A DNA stretch of 64,000 nt from Natronorubrum tibetense GA33 (lineage in GTDB: Archaea; Halobacteriota; Halobacteria; Halobacteriales; Natrialbaceae). The notes beneath the pieces are model-generated. The model saw nothing but the letters and a program-made list of their open reading frames with translations, was not told the origin of the DNA and searched no databases. Of this stretch, positions 35,836 to 44,560 are shown in pieces. The DNA lies in NCBI RefSeq assembly GCF_000383975.1, contig NZ_KB913017.1, positions 1,061,133 to 1,125,132 on the forward strand, written 5' to 3'. Position numbers and translations under genes: made by a program. Position 1 is the first letter of the stretch, and each line of letters opens with the position of its first letter.

Positions 35836-37469
35836 CGATCACGCTCGACGGCGACTCGCTGACGATCGAAGACGTCGTCGCCGTCGCGCGGGACGAGCGA
35901 CCGGTCGAAATCAGCGACGAAGCCCGCACCCGCGTTCGCGAGTCCAGAGCGCGCGTCGAAGATATTCTCGAGGCCGGCGATCCGGTCTATGGCGTTAACA
36001 CCGGGTTCGGCGAACTCGTCGATACGCAGGTCCCGGAGTCGAGGGTCGCCGACCTTCAGACGAATCTCGTCCGGAGCCACGCCGCGGGGGCGGGTCGAGA
36101 GCTTTCCCACGAAGAGGTTCGAGCGATGATCGTCACCCGGATCAACGCCCTCCTGAAGGGGTATTCGGGGATCAGACTCGCCGTCGTCGAGTTGCTGGCC
36201 AACCTGCTCAACGAGGGCGTGTATCCGGTGGTTCCCTCGCGTGGCAGTCTCGGCGCGTCCGGGGATCTCGCGCCGCTTGCCCACCTCGCACTCGTTCTCA
36301 TCGGAGAGGGCGAAGCGGATGTCGTCGGAGACGGGAACAAAGACGACGGCGAAAAACGGAATGGGGACGAAAGCGACGACGCCGCAACCGAAACCAGCGA
36401 ACGGCTCTCCGGCGACGAGGCGCTGGCGGCGGCCGAACTGGAGCCGGTCGACCTCCAGGCGAAAGAGGGGCTCGCCCTTATCAACGGGACCCAGCTAACC
36501 CTGGGGATCGGCGCGTTACTCGTCGTCGACGCCGAACGGCTCTGCCGTGGGGCGGACATCGCTGGGGCGCTCACGACGGAGGTGACGATGGGAACGACCG
36601 CCGCCTGCGCCGAACCGGTTCACGACCTCCGACCGCATCGCGGCCAGTCGGAGAGTGCACGCGCGGTCCGCCGATTGACCGCGGAGTCCGACGTTGTCGA
36701 ATCACACCGCAACTGTGACCGCGTTCAGGACGCGTACTCGATCCGGTGTCTCCCGCAGATTCACGGTGCCGTTCGCGACGCCGTTTCCCACCTCCGGGAG
36801 GCAGTGTCGATCGAACTCAACAGCGTCACCGACAATCCGCTGGTGTTTCCTCGCGCCGACCTCGACGACCGGGCCTCGGGAACGGAGCGCGCCGCAGTCG
36901 TTTCCGGCGGGAACTTTCACGGCGCCCCGCTCGCACACCGACTCGATTATCTCGTCGCAGTACTGACCGACCTCGCCGCCGTCTCCGAGCGGCGCATCGA
37001 CCGAATCGTCAACCCCAACCTCCAGGAGCCACACCTTCCGCCGTTTCTCGCCACCGATCCGGGCGTCGAATCCGGGCTCATGATCGCACAGTACACCGCC
37101 GCCTCACTGGTGGCCGAGTGTCGAAGTATTGGCCGCGCGGCGACGGACAACATCCCCGTCTCCGGCGGTCAGGAAGACCACGTGAGCATGAGCGCGACGG
37201 CCGCGATGAACGCACAACGGGTGCTCGAGCGCACTCGACAGGTCGTCGCGGCGGAACTACTTTGCGGAGCGGAGGCCGCCGAATACGTGGACGAAGCGCT
37301 CGGAAATGGGACGAGTGACGCCCACGAAACGGTTCGGGAGGTCGTCCGACCGCTGTCGGGGGATCGACGGCCCGACAGAGATCTGGCGGCGGTCGAAACG
37401 CTGATCGAGACCGGATTGCTCGCGACGGCGATCGACCAACAGGGAGGAGAACGGAACCGGGAACGGTAG
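35832..37469 (+). CDS. hutH: Histidine ammonia-lyase
   Basis: The 545-residue enzyme removes ammonia from histidine to give urocanate. The cofactor-forming triad Ala142-Ser143-Gly144 is in RGSLGASGDLAPLAHLAL. Other family motifs are VYGVNTGFGELVDTQV, EGLALINGTQLT, QDAYSIRCLPQIHG, SVTDNPLVF and GGQEDHVSMSATAAMN. An acidic insertion at about 161-191 (between the cofactor helix and the EGLALINGT segment) is longer than in bacterial enzymes and probably a halophilic loop. It is the last gene of hutUGIH. Confidence 0.96.
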   Translation: MTITLDGDSLTIEDVVAVARDERPVEISDEARTRVRESRARVEDILEAGDPVYGVNTGFGELVDTQVPESRVADLQTNLVRSHAAGAGRELSHEEVRAMIVTRINALLKGYSGIRLAVVELLANLLNEGVYPVVPSRGSLGASGDLAPLAHLALVLIGEGEADVVGDGNKDDGEKRNGDESDDAATETSERLSGDEALAAAELEPVDLQAKEGLALINGTQLTLGIGALLVVDAERLCRGADIAGALTTEVTMGTTAACAEPVHDLRPHRGQSESARAVRRLTAESDVVESHRNCDRVQDAYSIRCLPQIHGAVRDAVSHLREAVSIELNSVTDNPLVFPRADLDDRASGTERAAVVSGGNFHGAPLAHRLDYLVAVLTDLAAVSERRIDRIVNPNLQEPHLPPFLATDPGVESGLMIAQYTAASLVAECRSIGRAATDNIPVSGGQEDHVSMSATAAMNAQRVLERTRQVVAAELLCGAEAAEYVDEALGNGTSDAHETVREVVRPLSGDRRPDRDLAAVETLIETGLLATAIDQQGGERNRER

Positions 37470-37628
37470 TGTCGTTCCGCGGTGCGGACACAACGTCGAA
37501 TTAGCGAGCGGGCGTGGGTTCGAACTCGAGACGAAACGGTCGGCGAAGTCGAGGAAGCCCGTATTTGGATGCGGGCGACGGACGATACGGGAAGCATAAT
37601 TATGTCGTCCGTCGGCGGCGATGGTCGT

Positions 37629-38558
37629 ATGAGCGTTCATCCGACGTTTTCGTTCGACGACGAGATTCAACGAACCGTCTACGAGTACGTCGAGCGAAAC
37701 GGTGCCGTCACTCCCGGCGAGTTGGCGCGATCGATCCGAATCGATTCGGGACCGACGCAGTCGAAACCCGCGCGGTCGGGGTCGTACACCGGATCCGAGT
37801 GCCTCTCGATGGATGACCTCGAATCCTGTCTGAACGCGCTGAAAACCGAAGGGTATCTAACCGAGACGAACGGAAAGCTTCGAGTCTCTCTCTCGGCAAC
37901 GGCGACCGAGTTCGACCTCGAGGACGGCACGGTAAGCATCGGGCCGGCGCGGGAAGAAGACCGAGTCGGCATCATCGAGACCATGCGCGAGGTCGCCGGC
38001 GAGGAAACCTACATTGTCGCCGAGAACGTCGCGACCCAACTCGACCGAGAGTCGGCCCTCATTCGGGCCAACGAGGAACACTCGCGGGCGATTTTCGTGG
38101 CAACGTTCGACCCCGAACCCGCGACCGACGCCGACGCCCGCACTGACGCCGAGACGGATGACGACGAGCGCACTGTGACGAACGAGGACTCACCGTCGAA
38201 CCGAACGGTCGCCGGCTGGCTTCACGTCGACGCGCCCGAACTCCCATCGCTTCGCCACACCGCCGAACTGACCGTCGGCGTCGATCCGAAGTTCCGGCGG
38301 CGAGGGATCGGCTCGTCGCTGCTCGAGTACGGCCTCGAGTGGGCCGACGGTGCCGGCTACCAGAAGCTCTATCAGAACCTCCCGACGACGAACGAGGCTG
38401 CGATCGAGTTTCTCGAGGCCAACGGTTGGCAGCGCGAGGGTGTCCACGAGGGCCAGTACTGCATCGACGAGGAGTTTGTCGACGAACTGATGCTGGCGAC
38501 GTGGCTGGAGGGAAACGATCGGGCACTGTTCGCTGAAAAGTCGCAACTGAACCGGTAG
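37629..38558 (+). CDS. GNAT acetyltransferase with N-terminal winged-helix-like region
   Basis: The 309-residue protein has an N-terminal part of about 85 residues resembling a small helix-turn-helix (DDEIQRTVYEYVERNGAVTPGELAR ... CLNALKTEGYLTETNGKLR) and a C-terminal GNAT domain with acetyl-CoA loop VDPKFRRRGIGSSLLEYGLEW and the final NEAAIEFLEANGWQREG. A strongly acidic insertion interrupts the GNAT fold at about 163-190. Haloarchaea have a family of such enzymes, probably protein N-acetyltransferases, but the substrate is not readable. It is monocistronic, 160 bp downstream of hutH. Confidence 0.75.
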   Translation: MSVHPTFSFDDEIQRTVYEYVERNGAVTPGELARSIRIDSGPTQSKPARSGSYTGSECLSMDDLESCLNALKTEGYLTETNGKLRVSLSATATEFDLEDGTVSIGPAREEDRVGIIETMREVAGEETYIVAENVATQLDRESALIRANEEHSRAIFVATFDPEPATDADARTDAETDDDERTVTNEDSPSNRTVAGWLHVDAPELPSLRHTAELTVGVDPKFRRRGIGSSLLEYGLEWADGAGYQKLYQNLPTTNEAAIEFLEANGWQREGVHEGQYCIDEEFVDELMLATWLEGNDRALFAEKSQLNR

Positions 38559-38767
38559 ACACACACCGGAATCGCCACCTCTGCCGATAGTCACGTTCGC
38601 CATGTCACGCGTCTTCGAGTTGGAGTCCGCAGCGACGAACCCCGACGCTTGCGGCGGGACGGAATCGCGTGAGCACAGTTTCACAACCGGCGACGACAGC
38701 CGGCCGAACCCCGGAAAGACATTGTCGCAGCCGTAGTTTCTTGCCGGTCCCCGGTCTATTACGACTC

Positions 38768-39154
38768 ATGGACGAGATATCACTCGGCGTACCGAAACCG
38801 GTGCTCGATCGACTACCAGCCGATGAGGAGAACGTCGCAGCGGACATGCAGGAAGCGGTTGTGGGCTGGGAGCAACGCTTGAACCGAGCGATCGAGGACG
38901 CGGCGGACGACCGCGAGGCGGCGGCTCGCGTCCTCGAGGCGATCGATCGCTTCGAACAGCGCCACGAGACCTACGACGACCTCGTGCCGGAACTGCGAGC
39001 GTGGGGCCAGTCGCCGATCTACGCGATCGCGTGGCGGACGCTCTACGCGGACGTAATCGCGCAACTGCACGCACACGAGGAACTCGGCGAGCACCTCGAC
39101 CGAGAGCGAAACGCCCGACTGGTCGAAGACGGGATTCGGTTGCAGGATCTGTAG
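38768..39154 (+). CDS. Hypothetical acidic helical protein
   Basis: The 128-residue protein appears entirely helical (EENVAADMQEAVVGWEQRL, NRAIEDAADDREAAARVLEA, SPIYAIAWRTLYADVIAQLH) with typical haloarchaeal acidity. No known motif. The ATG at 38768 opens directly with coding-like sequence; upstream in the frame is basic and non-coding in character. Stands alone. Confidence 0.6.
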   Translation: MDEISLGVPKPVLDRLPADEENVAADMQEAVVGWEQRLNRAIEDAADDREAAARVLEAIDRFEQRHETYDDLVPELRAWGQSPIYAIAWRTLYADVIAQLHAHEELGEHLDRERNARLVEDGIRLQDL

Positions 39155-39375
39155 CGATCGGCCGGGAGGCGGGTGCCAAGCGCGAGCGACTCGCGGATCG
39201 CTGTCGCAGGCGGCGGCGCATGCGCTCGGTCGACCACTCGCTCGAACAGCTGGGGCGGATCGACGACGATATCGAGGGACAGCCGTGCCGTTCGTCGCGG
39301 ACGAACTGCCGAACCCGAACGAAAGCACGTGCGGACAGACCAAGCGTTCAAACCCTCGCGGTCGGTAATGAGTGT

Positions 39376-39726
39376 ATGGAGTTTGCAGTCTCGCGGGACG
39401 GAACGACGTTCGTGACCCTCCACGGGGGAAGCGACACGACCGCCCGCGACGGAGCGACCGAGGAACTCGCAACGACGCTCGAGGCGCTCGAGGCCGACGG
39501 AACGATCGCGGACTGGTCGGTCGACGACGCCAACGTCTACGAACACCCCACCGGCCCGTTCGACCCGTACACGGTCAGCGTCGCGTTCTCCGTCACCGTC
39601 GCGATCGAGGCCGACAATAGCGAGGCGGCGGCGGAAGCGGGGTCCAGTGCGATCGACGAGGCCCTCGAGGCTGCGGAGGTCGACTCCGTCACGTACACGT
39701 CCTCGCCGGCGGCCTCGGCGGTCTGA
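39376..39726 (+). CDS. Hypothetical haloarchaeal protein
   Basis: The 116-residue soluble acidic protein alternates strands and helices (MEFAVSRDGTTFVTLHGG; YTVSVAFSVTVAIEADNSEA), compatible with a small ferredoxin-like alpha/beta fold. No recognisable family. Start chosen at 39376 because residues further upstream in the frame lose coding character. Confidence 0.6.
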   Translation: MEFAVSRDGTTFVTLHGGSDTTARDGATEELATTLEALEADGTIADWSVDDANVYEHPTGPFDPYTVSVAFSVTVAIEADNSEAAAEAGSSAIDEALEAAEVDSVTYTSSPAASAV

Positions 39727-39869
39727 TCGCCCCTGCCGTGCTACCCGACTGAGTCCGCGATCGATCGGTCTCGGTGGCCATCTCGCGCGTTCGAGCCCGG
39801 ACAGTCGGCCCGGACGTACGACGCACGTCGGCCACCCGGACTTATGACGAGCGCAGACGATCGTACAGT

Positions 39870-40160
39870 ATGGAGATCGAACTTCGGTTTTTCGCCACCT
39901 TTCGGGAGGCCGTCGGACAGAAAGAGCGAGTGGAGACGTTCGACGACGGCGATTCGGTGGGTGACGTACTGGCCAGCCTCGAGTCGGCGTACGAAGGGCT
40001 CGAGGGGCAATTACTCGAGGACGGTGACGACGGCGTCGCGATCAGACCACAGCTGAGCGTGCTCAAAAACGGCCGTGACGTGACCCACATGGCGGGCGTC
40101 GAGACGACACTCGAGGACGGCGACCGACTGTCGGTGTTTCCGCCGGTCGCCGGCGGCTAA
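39870..40160 (+). CDS. Ubiquitin-like small archaeal modifier / MoaD-family protein
   Basis: The 96-residue beta-grasp protein starts MEIELRFFATFREAVGQK and ends FPPVAGG with a C-terminal Gly-Gly, the signature of MoaD/ThiS sulfur carriers and of SAMP1-type protein modifiers. The Gly-Gly is adenylated by an E1-like enzyme and then used either for sulfur transfer to molybdopterin or for isopeptide conjugation to proteins. SAMP1 of Haloferax serves both roles. The ATG fits a CTTATG box 24-29 nt upstream (39841-39846). Confidence 0.85.
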   Translation: MEIELRFFATFREAVGQKERVETFDDGDSVGDVLASLESAYEGLEGQLLEDGDDGVAIRPQLSVLKNGRDVTHMAGVETTLEDGDRLSVFPPVAGG

Positions 40161-40389
40161 CGGCGGACCAATCGGGAGCCAGCAACCCGGTGAAGGAACT
40201 CGTACGGCGGTGTGAACGACAGCGCGTCCGGGTCTGGCTGAACGAGGATGTAACGACGCTCGAGTCAGTTGATGTCCCGAGCCGAATCAACGCGCGAGAC
40301 AGTCATCATGGCGGGAGACTGTACTTGCAGTTTCAGGCCGGTCCGCTATTATGCGGGCTAATAAAGAACAACATCAGTTCCTGAAATAC

Positions 40390-41736
40390 ATGTCTATAAT
40401 AGAGAAATTCTACTCTGGAGATAGTGGCAACCGAAGCGGATCGATCGTCGTCCCGGCCGTCACAGTCCCGAGTACCGACGCCTGTCTCCGCTCGCTGTCC
40501 CCGCGCGGCGTCCACACCATCGTCGTCTCCGACGATCCGACGGCGAAATCGTTCTGCTCGAGGTACTGCGACGAAGCCGTTCTGGTTCCCGACCCGACGA
40601 CGAACCTCGAGACGTACGCCGACGCGCTGCTCGCCCTCGCCCGGCGCGACGACGTCCGGACGATCGTCCCGGTCCGCGAACCGGATATCTTCGTCCTCTC
40701 GAAGTACCGGGAGTCGTTCGCGGAACACATCGCGACGCCGTGGCCGACGCTCGAGACGCTCCGTCGAGTTCACGATCGAGTTCGCCTGGCGGAAGCCGCG
40801 GACGCCGCCGGCGTTCCCGTTCCGGATACGCGCCCGCTCGAGGACGTCGAGACGATCGAGACGCCGTCGATCGTCAAATCCCGGTACAACCTTCTCGTCG
40901 ACGAATACGTCGACTCGGTTCCGCCGGATCAAGTGCAACAGAGCAAGACCGTCGAACACCTGCAGAGGGGGACGACGCCGAACGTCGCACACCTCCGGGA
41001 GACGTTCGGACACGACCCCATCGTCCAGGAGTTCGTCCCGATCGAGGAGGAGTACATGGTCGGCGCGCTCTACGATCACGGCGAGTTGCTGGCGTCAGTC
41101 CAGCACAGACAGCTTCGCGGCGCGTCGTACACCGGTGGCGGTGGCGTCTACCGCGAGTCCGTCTTCGACGACGACCTACAGGAGGCCGCACAGGCGTTGC
41201 TCGAGGAACTCGAGTGGCACGGACTCGCCTGCATCGAGTACATGCGCCACCCCGAGACGGGCGAATTCTACCTGACCGAGATCAACCCGCGGATGTGGAC
41301 CTCGCTTTCGGCGAACGTCCAGATGGGGGCGGACTTTCCCCACTACTACTGGCAGCTGGCGACCGGTCGCGCCGACGAGATCGAAGCCGGCTACGACCTC
41401 GACGTCGGCTGTCACTACCTGAAAGGCGAACTAACCTACCTCCTTAGTCTCCTGCGCGAGGAGTCGGACCTCGTCGACCGACCGTCGTTCCCGGCCACGG
41501 TTCGAGAGATCGCTCGCTCCTGTTACGAACAGCCCACCTTCGACGTGCTGAGCCGCGACGATCCGTGGCCCTTCCTGCAGGACGCGCTCACCACGCTCGA
41601 CAGGGGCGTCCTCGAGGGACGCGGGCTGTCCGAGTTCGGCCGGCGAGTCAGCGGTGCGGAGCCACCCGTCGACTGGCGCGAGGCCGCGGACGTCGCTAAG
41701 GTCCAACGCGGGCGGTCGCAGCCGGTCGAGCAGTAG
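40390..41736 (+). CDS. ATP-grasp family protein
   Basis: The 448-residue protein has a pre-ATP-grasp Rossmann-like N-terminus (GSIVVPAVTVPSTDACLRSL ... VHTIVVSDDPTAKSF) followed by an ATP-grasp fold: SIVKSRYNLLVDEY (nucleotide Lys region), IVQEFVPIEEEYMVGALYDH, and metal-binding FYLTEINPRMWTSLSANVQM. ATP-grasp enzymes join a carboxylate to an amine or thiol through an acyl-phosphate. Similar proteins act in capsule, amino-acid-conjugate and cofactor synthesis; substrate unknown. A CTAATAAAG box (40358-40366) lies 24-32 nt before the ATG at 40390, supporting that start over one at 40351. Confidence 0.8.
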   Translation: MSIIEKFYSGDSGNRSGSIVVPAVTVPSTDACLRSLSPRGVHTIVVSDDPTAKSFCSRYCDEAVLVPDPTTNLETYADALLALARRDDVRTIVPVREPDIFVLSKYRESFAEHIATPWPTLETLRRVHDRVRLAEAADAAGVPVPDTRPLEDVETIETPSIVKSRYNLLVDEYVDSVPPDQVQQSKTVEHLQRGTTPNVAHLRETFGHDPIVQEFVPIEEEYMVGALYDHGELLASVQHRQLRGASYTGGGGVYRESVFDDDLQEAAQALLEELEWHGLACIEYMRHPETGEFYLTEINPRMWTSLSANVQMGADFPHYYWQLATGRADEIEAGYDLDVGCHYLKGELTYLLSLLREESDLVDRPSFPATVREIARSCYEQPTFDVLSRDDPWPFLQDALTTLDRGVLEGRGLSEFGRRVSGAEPPVDWREAADVAKVQRGRSQPVEQ

Positions 41737-41845
41737 TCGATAGGCCGGACCGGTCGAAGCGAGACGGGGCCGGATACGCGATACCACGGACCGTTCCGAT
41801 TCCGAGAACGCTTTACGCGCCGCCGGTCGCAGAGTGAGATACGCA

Positions 41846-42622
41846 ATGGCGACGGATTCGGAGTCGAGCACAGACGTCCCTCGAGAGTCGAATCCATCGG
41901 TCGACGGCGCGAGGACGGAACGAACACCGGATAGCGACGAGGTCACGTTCGGTTGGGAGGGGGTCCGCGCCGGCTTTCTCACCGGGATGCCGATCGCGAT
42001 CGGCGTCGGCGGGTACGGAATCGCCTTCGGCGTCCTCGCCAATCAGGCCGGGCTGAGCGTCGCGGAAGCGGCCCTGATGAGCGCGACGGTGCTGGCCGGT
42101 GCCTCCCAGATCATCGCCGTCGAACTCTGGGCGGACCCGATTCCGATCGCCGCGATCGTCGCCACGACGTTCGCGGTCAACCTCCGGTACTCGCTGATGG
42201 GCGCGGCGCTCCAGCCCTGGTTTCGTCACCTCTCGCCGACCCAGATCTACGGGAGCCTCGTGATGATGGCCGACGAGAACTGGGCGCTAACGATGCGCGA
42301 CCTAAAATCGGGCCGCGGCCGCGGCGCGTTCCTGCTCGGGAGCGGCATCGTGCTCTGGCTGTTCTGGGTCGGATCGACGGTTCTGGGAGTCCTCGCCGGC
42401 GAATCGGTCGGCGACCCGGACCAGTACGGCTTCGACTTCATCCTCGCGGCCGTGTTCGTCGCCCTCGCGGCCGAACTCTGGGAAGGACGATCGACACTGG
42501 TACCGTGGCTCGTCGCGCTGGGGACGAGCGTCGTCGCCGCGAACGTGCTTCCGGGCCGGTGGTACATCCTGATCGGCGGACTGGCCGCAGCCGCGGTCGA
42601 GGTGATGCGACACGATGGTTGA
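41846..42622 (+). CDS. azlC: AzlC-family branched-chain amino acid exporter, large subunit
   Basis: The 258-residue membrane protein has a polar acidic N-terminus of about 35 residues, then AzlC features: GFLTGMPIAIGVGGYGIAFGV, ASQIIAVELWADPIPIAAIV, TTFAVNLRYSLMGAALQPW and GLAAAAVEVMR. AzlCD exports branched-chain amino acids and analogues in bacteria. It overlaps azlD by 8 nt. Confidence 0.9.
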   Translation: MATDSESSTDVPRESNPSVDGARTERTPDSDEVTFGWEGVRAGFLTGMPIAIGVGGYGIAFGVLANQAGLSVAEAALMSATVLAGASQIIAVELWADPIPIAAIVATTFAVNLRYSLMGAALQPWFRHLSPTQIYGSLVMMADENWALTMRDLKSGRGRGAFLLGSGIVLWLFWVGSTVLGVLAGESVGDPDQYGFDFILAAVFVALAAELWEGRSTLVPWLVALGTSVVAANVLPGRWYILIGGLAAAAVEVMRHDG

Positions 42623-42929
42623 GCTACTGTCGCTCGACCCGCTCGTCGTCGGCGTCATCCTCGCGATGACTGTCGTCACGGTGATCGCGAAAGTCGGTGG
42701 CATCTGGCTCGTCCGTCGATTCGACGTGGGCGAGCGAGTCGAGGCCGGACTCGATATCCTTCCGGGCGCGATCGTGATCGCCGTCCTCGGCCCGGAGTTG
42801 GCCGCCGGCGGGCCGGCCGAGTGGGGTGCGGCTGCAGTCGTCCTCGGTGTAATGTGGCGCACCGAAAACATCCTGCTGGCGCTGTGTGCGGGCGTCCTCG
42901 CCGTGGTGGCGTTCAGAGCGGTCGTCTGA
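42615..42929 (+). CDS. azlD: AzlD-family transporter, small subunit
   Basis: The 104-residue protein has three to four helices (LVVGVILAMTVVTVIAKVGG, ILPGAIVIAVLGPEL, ILLALCAGVLAVVAF) and is the standard partner of AzlC, with which it is translationally coupled. Family assignment rests on size, helices and context. Confidence 0.88.
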   Translation: MVELLSLDPLVVGVILAMTVVTVIAKVGGIWLVRRFDVGERVEAGLDILPGAIVIAVLGPELAAGGPAEWGAAAVVLGVMWRTENILLALCAGVLAVVAFRAVV

Positions 42930-43004
42930 GGACGAGCGATCTCGCTCGCCGTCCCGCAATCGCGGCTGGGTCGAGTTTATCTGAGTGGCGCTCGAATTTC
43001 GAGT

Positions 43005-43310
43005 ATGGGAACGCAGGTCGAACGATCTTTTCGCGGCATCTCCGAGCGACTCGCCGTTCGGTATCTGACGAATTTAGGCGGCGAGCAGGTCGCTGACGAT
43101 ACCGTGGCGGGCGACGACTGGACGGCGACGCTCTCCTCGGAGACGGTCGGCATCGGCCCGTCGTTGACGCTCACCGAAGTGACGGTCGTCTTCGAGGGGG
43201 ACGAGAAGCGGAGCGACGACGACAGCGAGACCGATGCCGGGACCGAAGAGAATCCCCTCGAGCCGCTGGTCGAGGAATTCGCCCAGAAAGCGATGCGAGC
43301 GGGGGGCTGA
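43005..43310 (+). CDS. Small haloarchaeal protein, possibly MoaD-related C-terminal-domain family
   Basis: The 101-residue protein (SFRGISERLAVRYLTNLGGE ... GPSLTLTEVTVVFEGDE ... EEFAQKAMRAGG) has an alpha-beta pattern and an acidic linker before the last helix. I weakly associate it with proteins annotated as MoaD-related C-terminal domain (DUF1952), but cannot verify this. Its stop overlaps the next start (TGATG), so the two genes are coupled. Confidence 0.55.
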   Translation: MGTQVERSFRGISERLAVRYLTNLGGEQVADDTVAGDDWTATLSSETVGIGPSLTLTEVTVVFEGDEKRSDDDSETDAGTEENPLEPLVEEFAQKAMRAGG

Positions 43311-43696
43311 TGGCCGGCGACCCGATCGAGGGACAGGTGCTCGTGCTGACGGCCGCGAAGGCGAGCGTGCCGCCGAAGCGGCTGCCGACGCTCGTCGATC
43401 AGGTACAGACGCTGCTGGGGCCGGCCCTCGAGCGGTATCGTCGCGAGTACGAACGCGTCCACGCCGAGGATGAGCTTGAGGCATTTCTCGTCGAGTGGGG
43501 TCACTGGGACGAACTGGCCGCCGACCTCGACCTGAGCGAGCGCGAGCGGTCGGCGGTCCGCCGCGCACACGAGGAGCAACTGCTGCGGATCGGTCGCCGA
43601 ACCGGCCGTGAGAGCGCGTTCGAGACGGCCCTCGAGATCAGAGAACCGGTCTGTATCGGAACGGACGGCGATCGCGACGACCGAACGGAAAACTGA
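43310..43696 (+). CDS. Hypothetical protein coupled to the preceding gene
   Basis: The 128-residue acidic protein (GQVLVLTAAKASVPPKRLPT, LVDQVQTLLGPALERYRRE, ELEAFLVEWGHWDELAADL) is mostly helical after a short N-terminal strand. No known family. Translational coupling to 43005-43310 suggests joint function. Confidence 0.6.
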   Translation: MAGDPIEGQVLVLTAAKASVPPKRLPTLVDQVQTLLGPALERYRREYERVHAEDELEAFLVEWGHWDELAADLDLSERERSAVRRAHEEQLLRIGRRTGRESAFETALEIREPVCIGTDGDRDDRTEN

Positions 43697-43778
43697 CCGC
43701 AGCCGAGGGGTCGACCGCGGTTCGACGGCGATGGCAACTATAAAGAGCGTGTTTCCCCTTGCTCGAGACACTGAGACG

Positions 43779-44231
43779 ATGGCTATCGATCAGGAGACCG
43801 AAATGAGCGACGCGGAGATCGACGACTTCCTCGGTCAGCACGAGACGGGGGTGCTCTCGCTTGCGCGCACCGACGATCCCTACGCGATCCCGATTTCGTA
43901 CGGGTACGACGGCGATAATCGGGAGTTCTACATGCGGCTGGTGTCGACGCCGGAGAGCGAGAAACGGCAGTTTCTCGAGTCCTCGCCGGGGGCACGACTC
44001 GTCGTCTACGACGAGGTGGGCTCGACCTACCGGAGCGTCATCGCCACGGGGAGCTTAGAGAACATCTCGCCGGCGGAGCTGACACCCGGACAGATCGCCC
44101 AGTACGGTGACGCAAAGCGCCCGCTGTTCGAGATCTGGGCACAGGGGAAGAAGGATCTCGATATCGAACTCTACCGACTCGAGCCGGAGTCGCTCAGCGG
44201 ACGCCGAACCGATGTCGACCGCAAGGAGTAG
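43779..44231 (+). CDS. Pyridoxamine 5'-phosphate oxidase-like flavin-binding protein
   Basis: The 150-residue split-barrel protein (ETGVLSLARTDDPYAIPISY, YMRLVSTPESEKRQFLESSP, LVVYDEVGSTYRSVIATGSL) belongs to the PNPOx-like/FMN-binding group. In haloarchaea such proteins usually bind flavin or F420-type cofactors; the reaction is unknown. The ATG at 43779 is preceded by unrelated sequence. Confidence 0.8.
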   Translation: MAIDQETEMSDAEIDDFLGQHETGVLSLARTDDPYAIPISYGYDGDNREFYMRLVSTPESEKRQFLESSPGARLVVYDEVGSTYRSVIATGSLENISPAELTPGQIAQYGDAKRPLFEIWAQGKKDLDIELYRLEPESLSGRRTDVDRKE

Positions 44232-44265
44232 CGAGGAGAATCCGTAGCCATCAAGAATCGACCGG

Positions 44266-44415
44266 TCAGTTCGTCTGCTGTTCGGCGGCAAAATCCGCTG
44301 CCGTGACATCGCTCCCACAAACCGGACAGCCGTGTTCTAACGTGGCCTCGCGCATCTCCTCGTTGACCTCGATCGCTTGGCCGCAGTCGGGACAGGTAAA
44401 TTCGTATCTGCTCAT
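44266..44415 (-). CDS. Zinc-ribbon microprotein, 49 residues
   Basis: Too short for routine gene calling but clear: MSRYEFTCPDCGQAIEVN at the start, LEHGCPVCGSDVTAADF in the second half, then a stop at 44266-44268. Two CPxCG knuckles spaced by 18 residues make a complete zinc ribbon. Haloarchaea carry many such CPxCG microproteins, and loss of some has regulatory phenotypes. Role of this one unknown. Confidence 0.85.
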   Translation of the reverse strand: MSRYEFTCPDCGQAIEVNEEMREATLEHGCPVCGSDVTAADFAAEQQTN

Positions 44416-44560
44416 GTAGGGGTCCGTAGTCGTCTGAAATGTCGGTTGTCTACGTTCATAGCTGTGCGTCCATTATATATAGGGTTGCGGTCCACCACCG
44501 AACATCAGTAGGTCCCGAAGAATTCTTCACCGATGAGAACCCCAGTGGGTGGGTCAGTGT

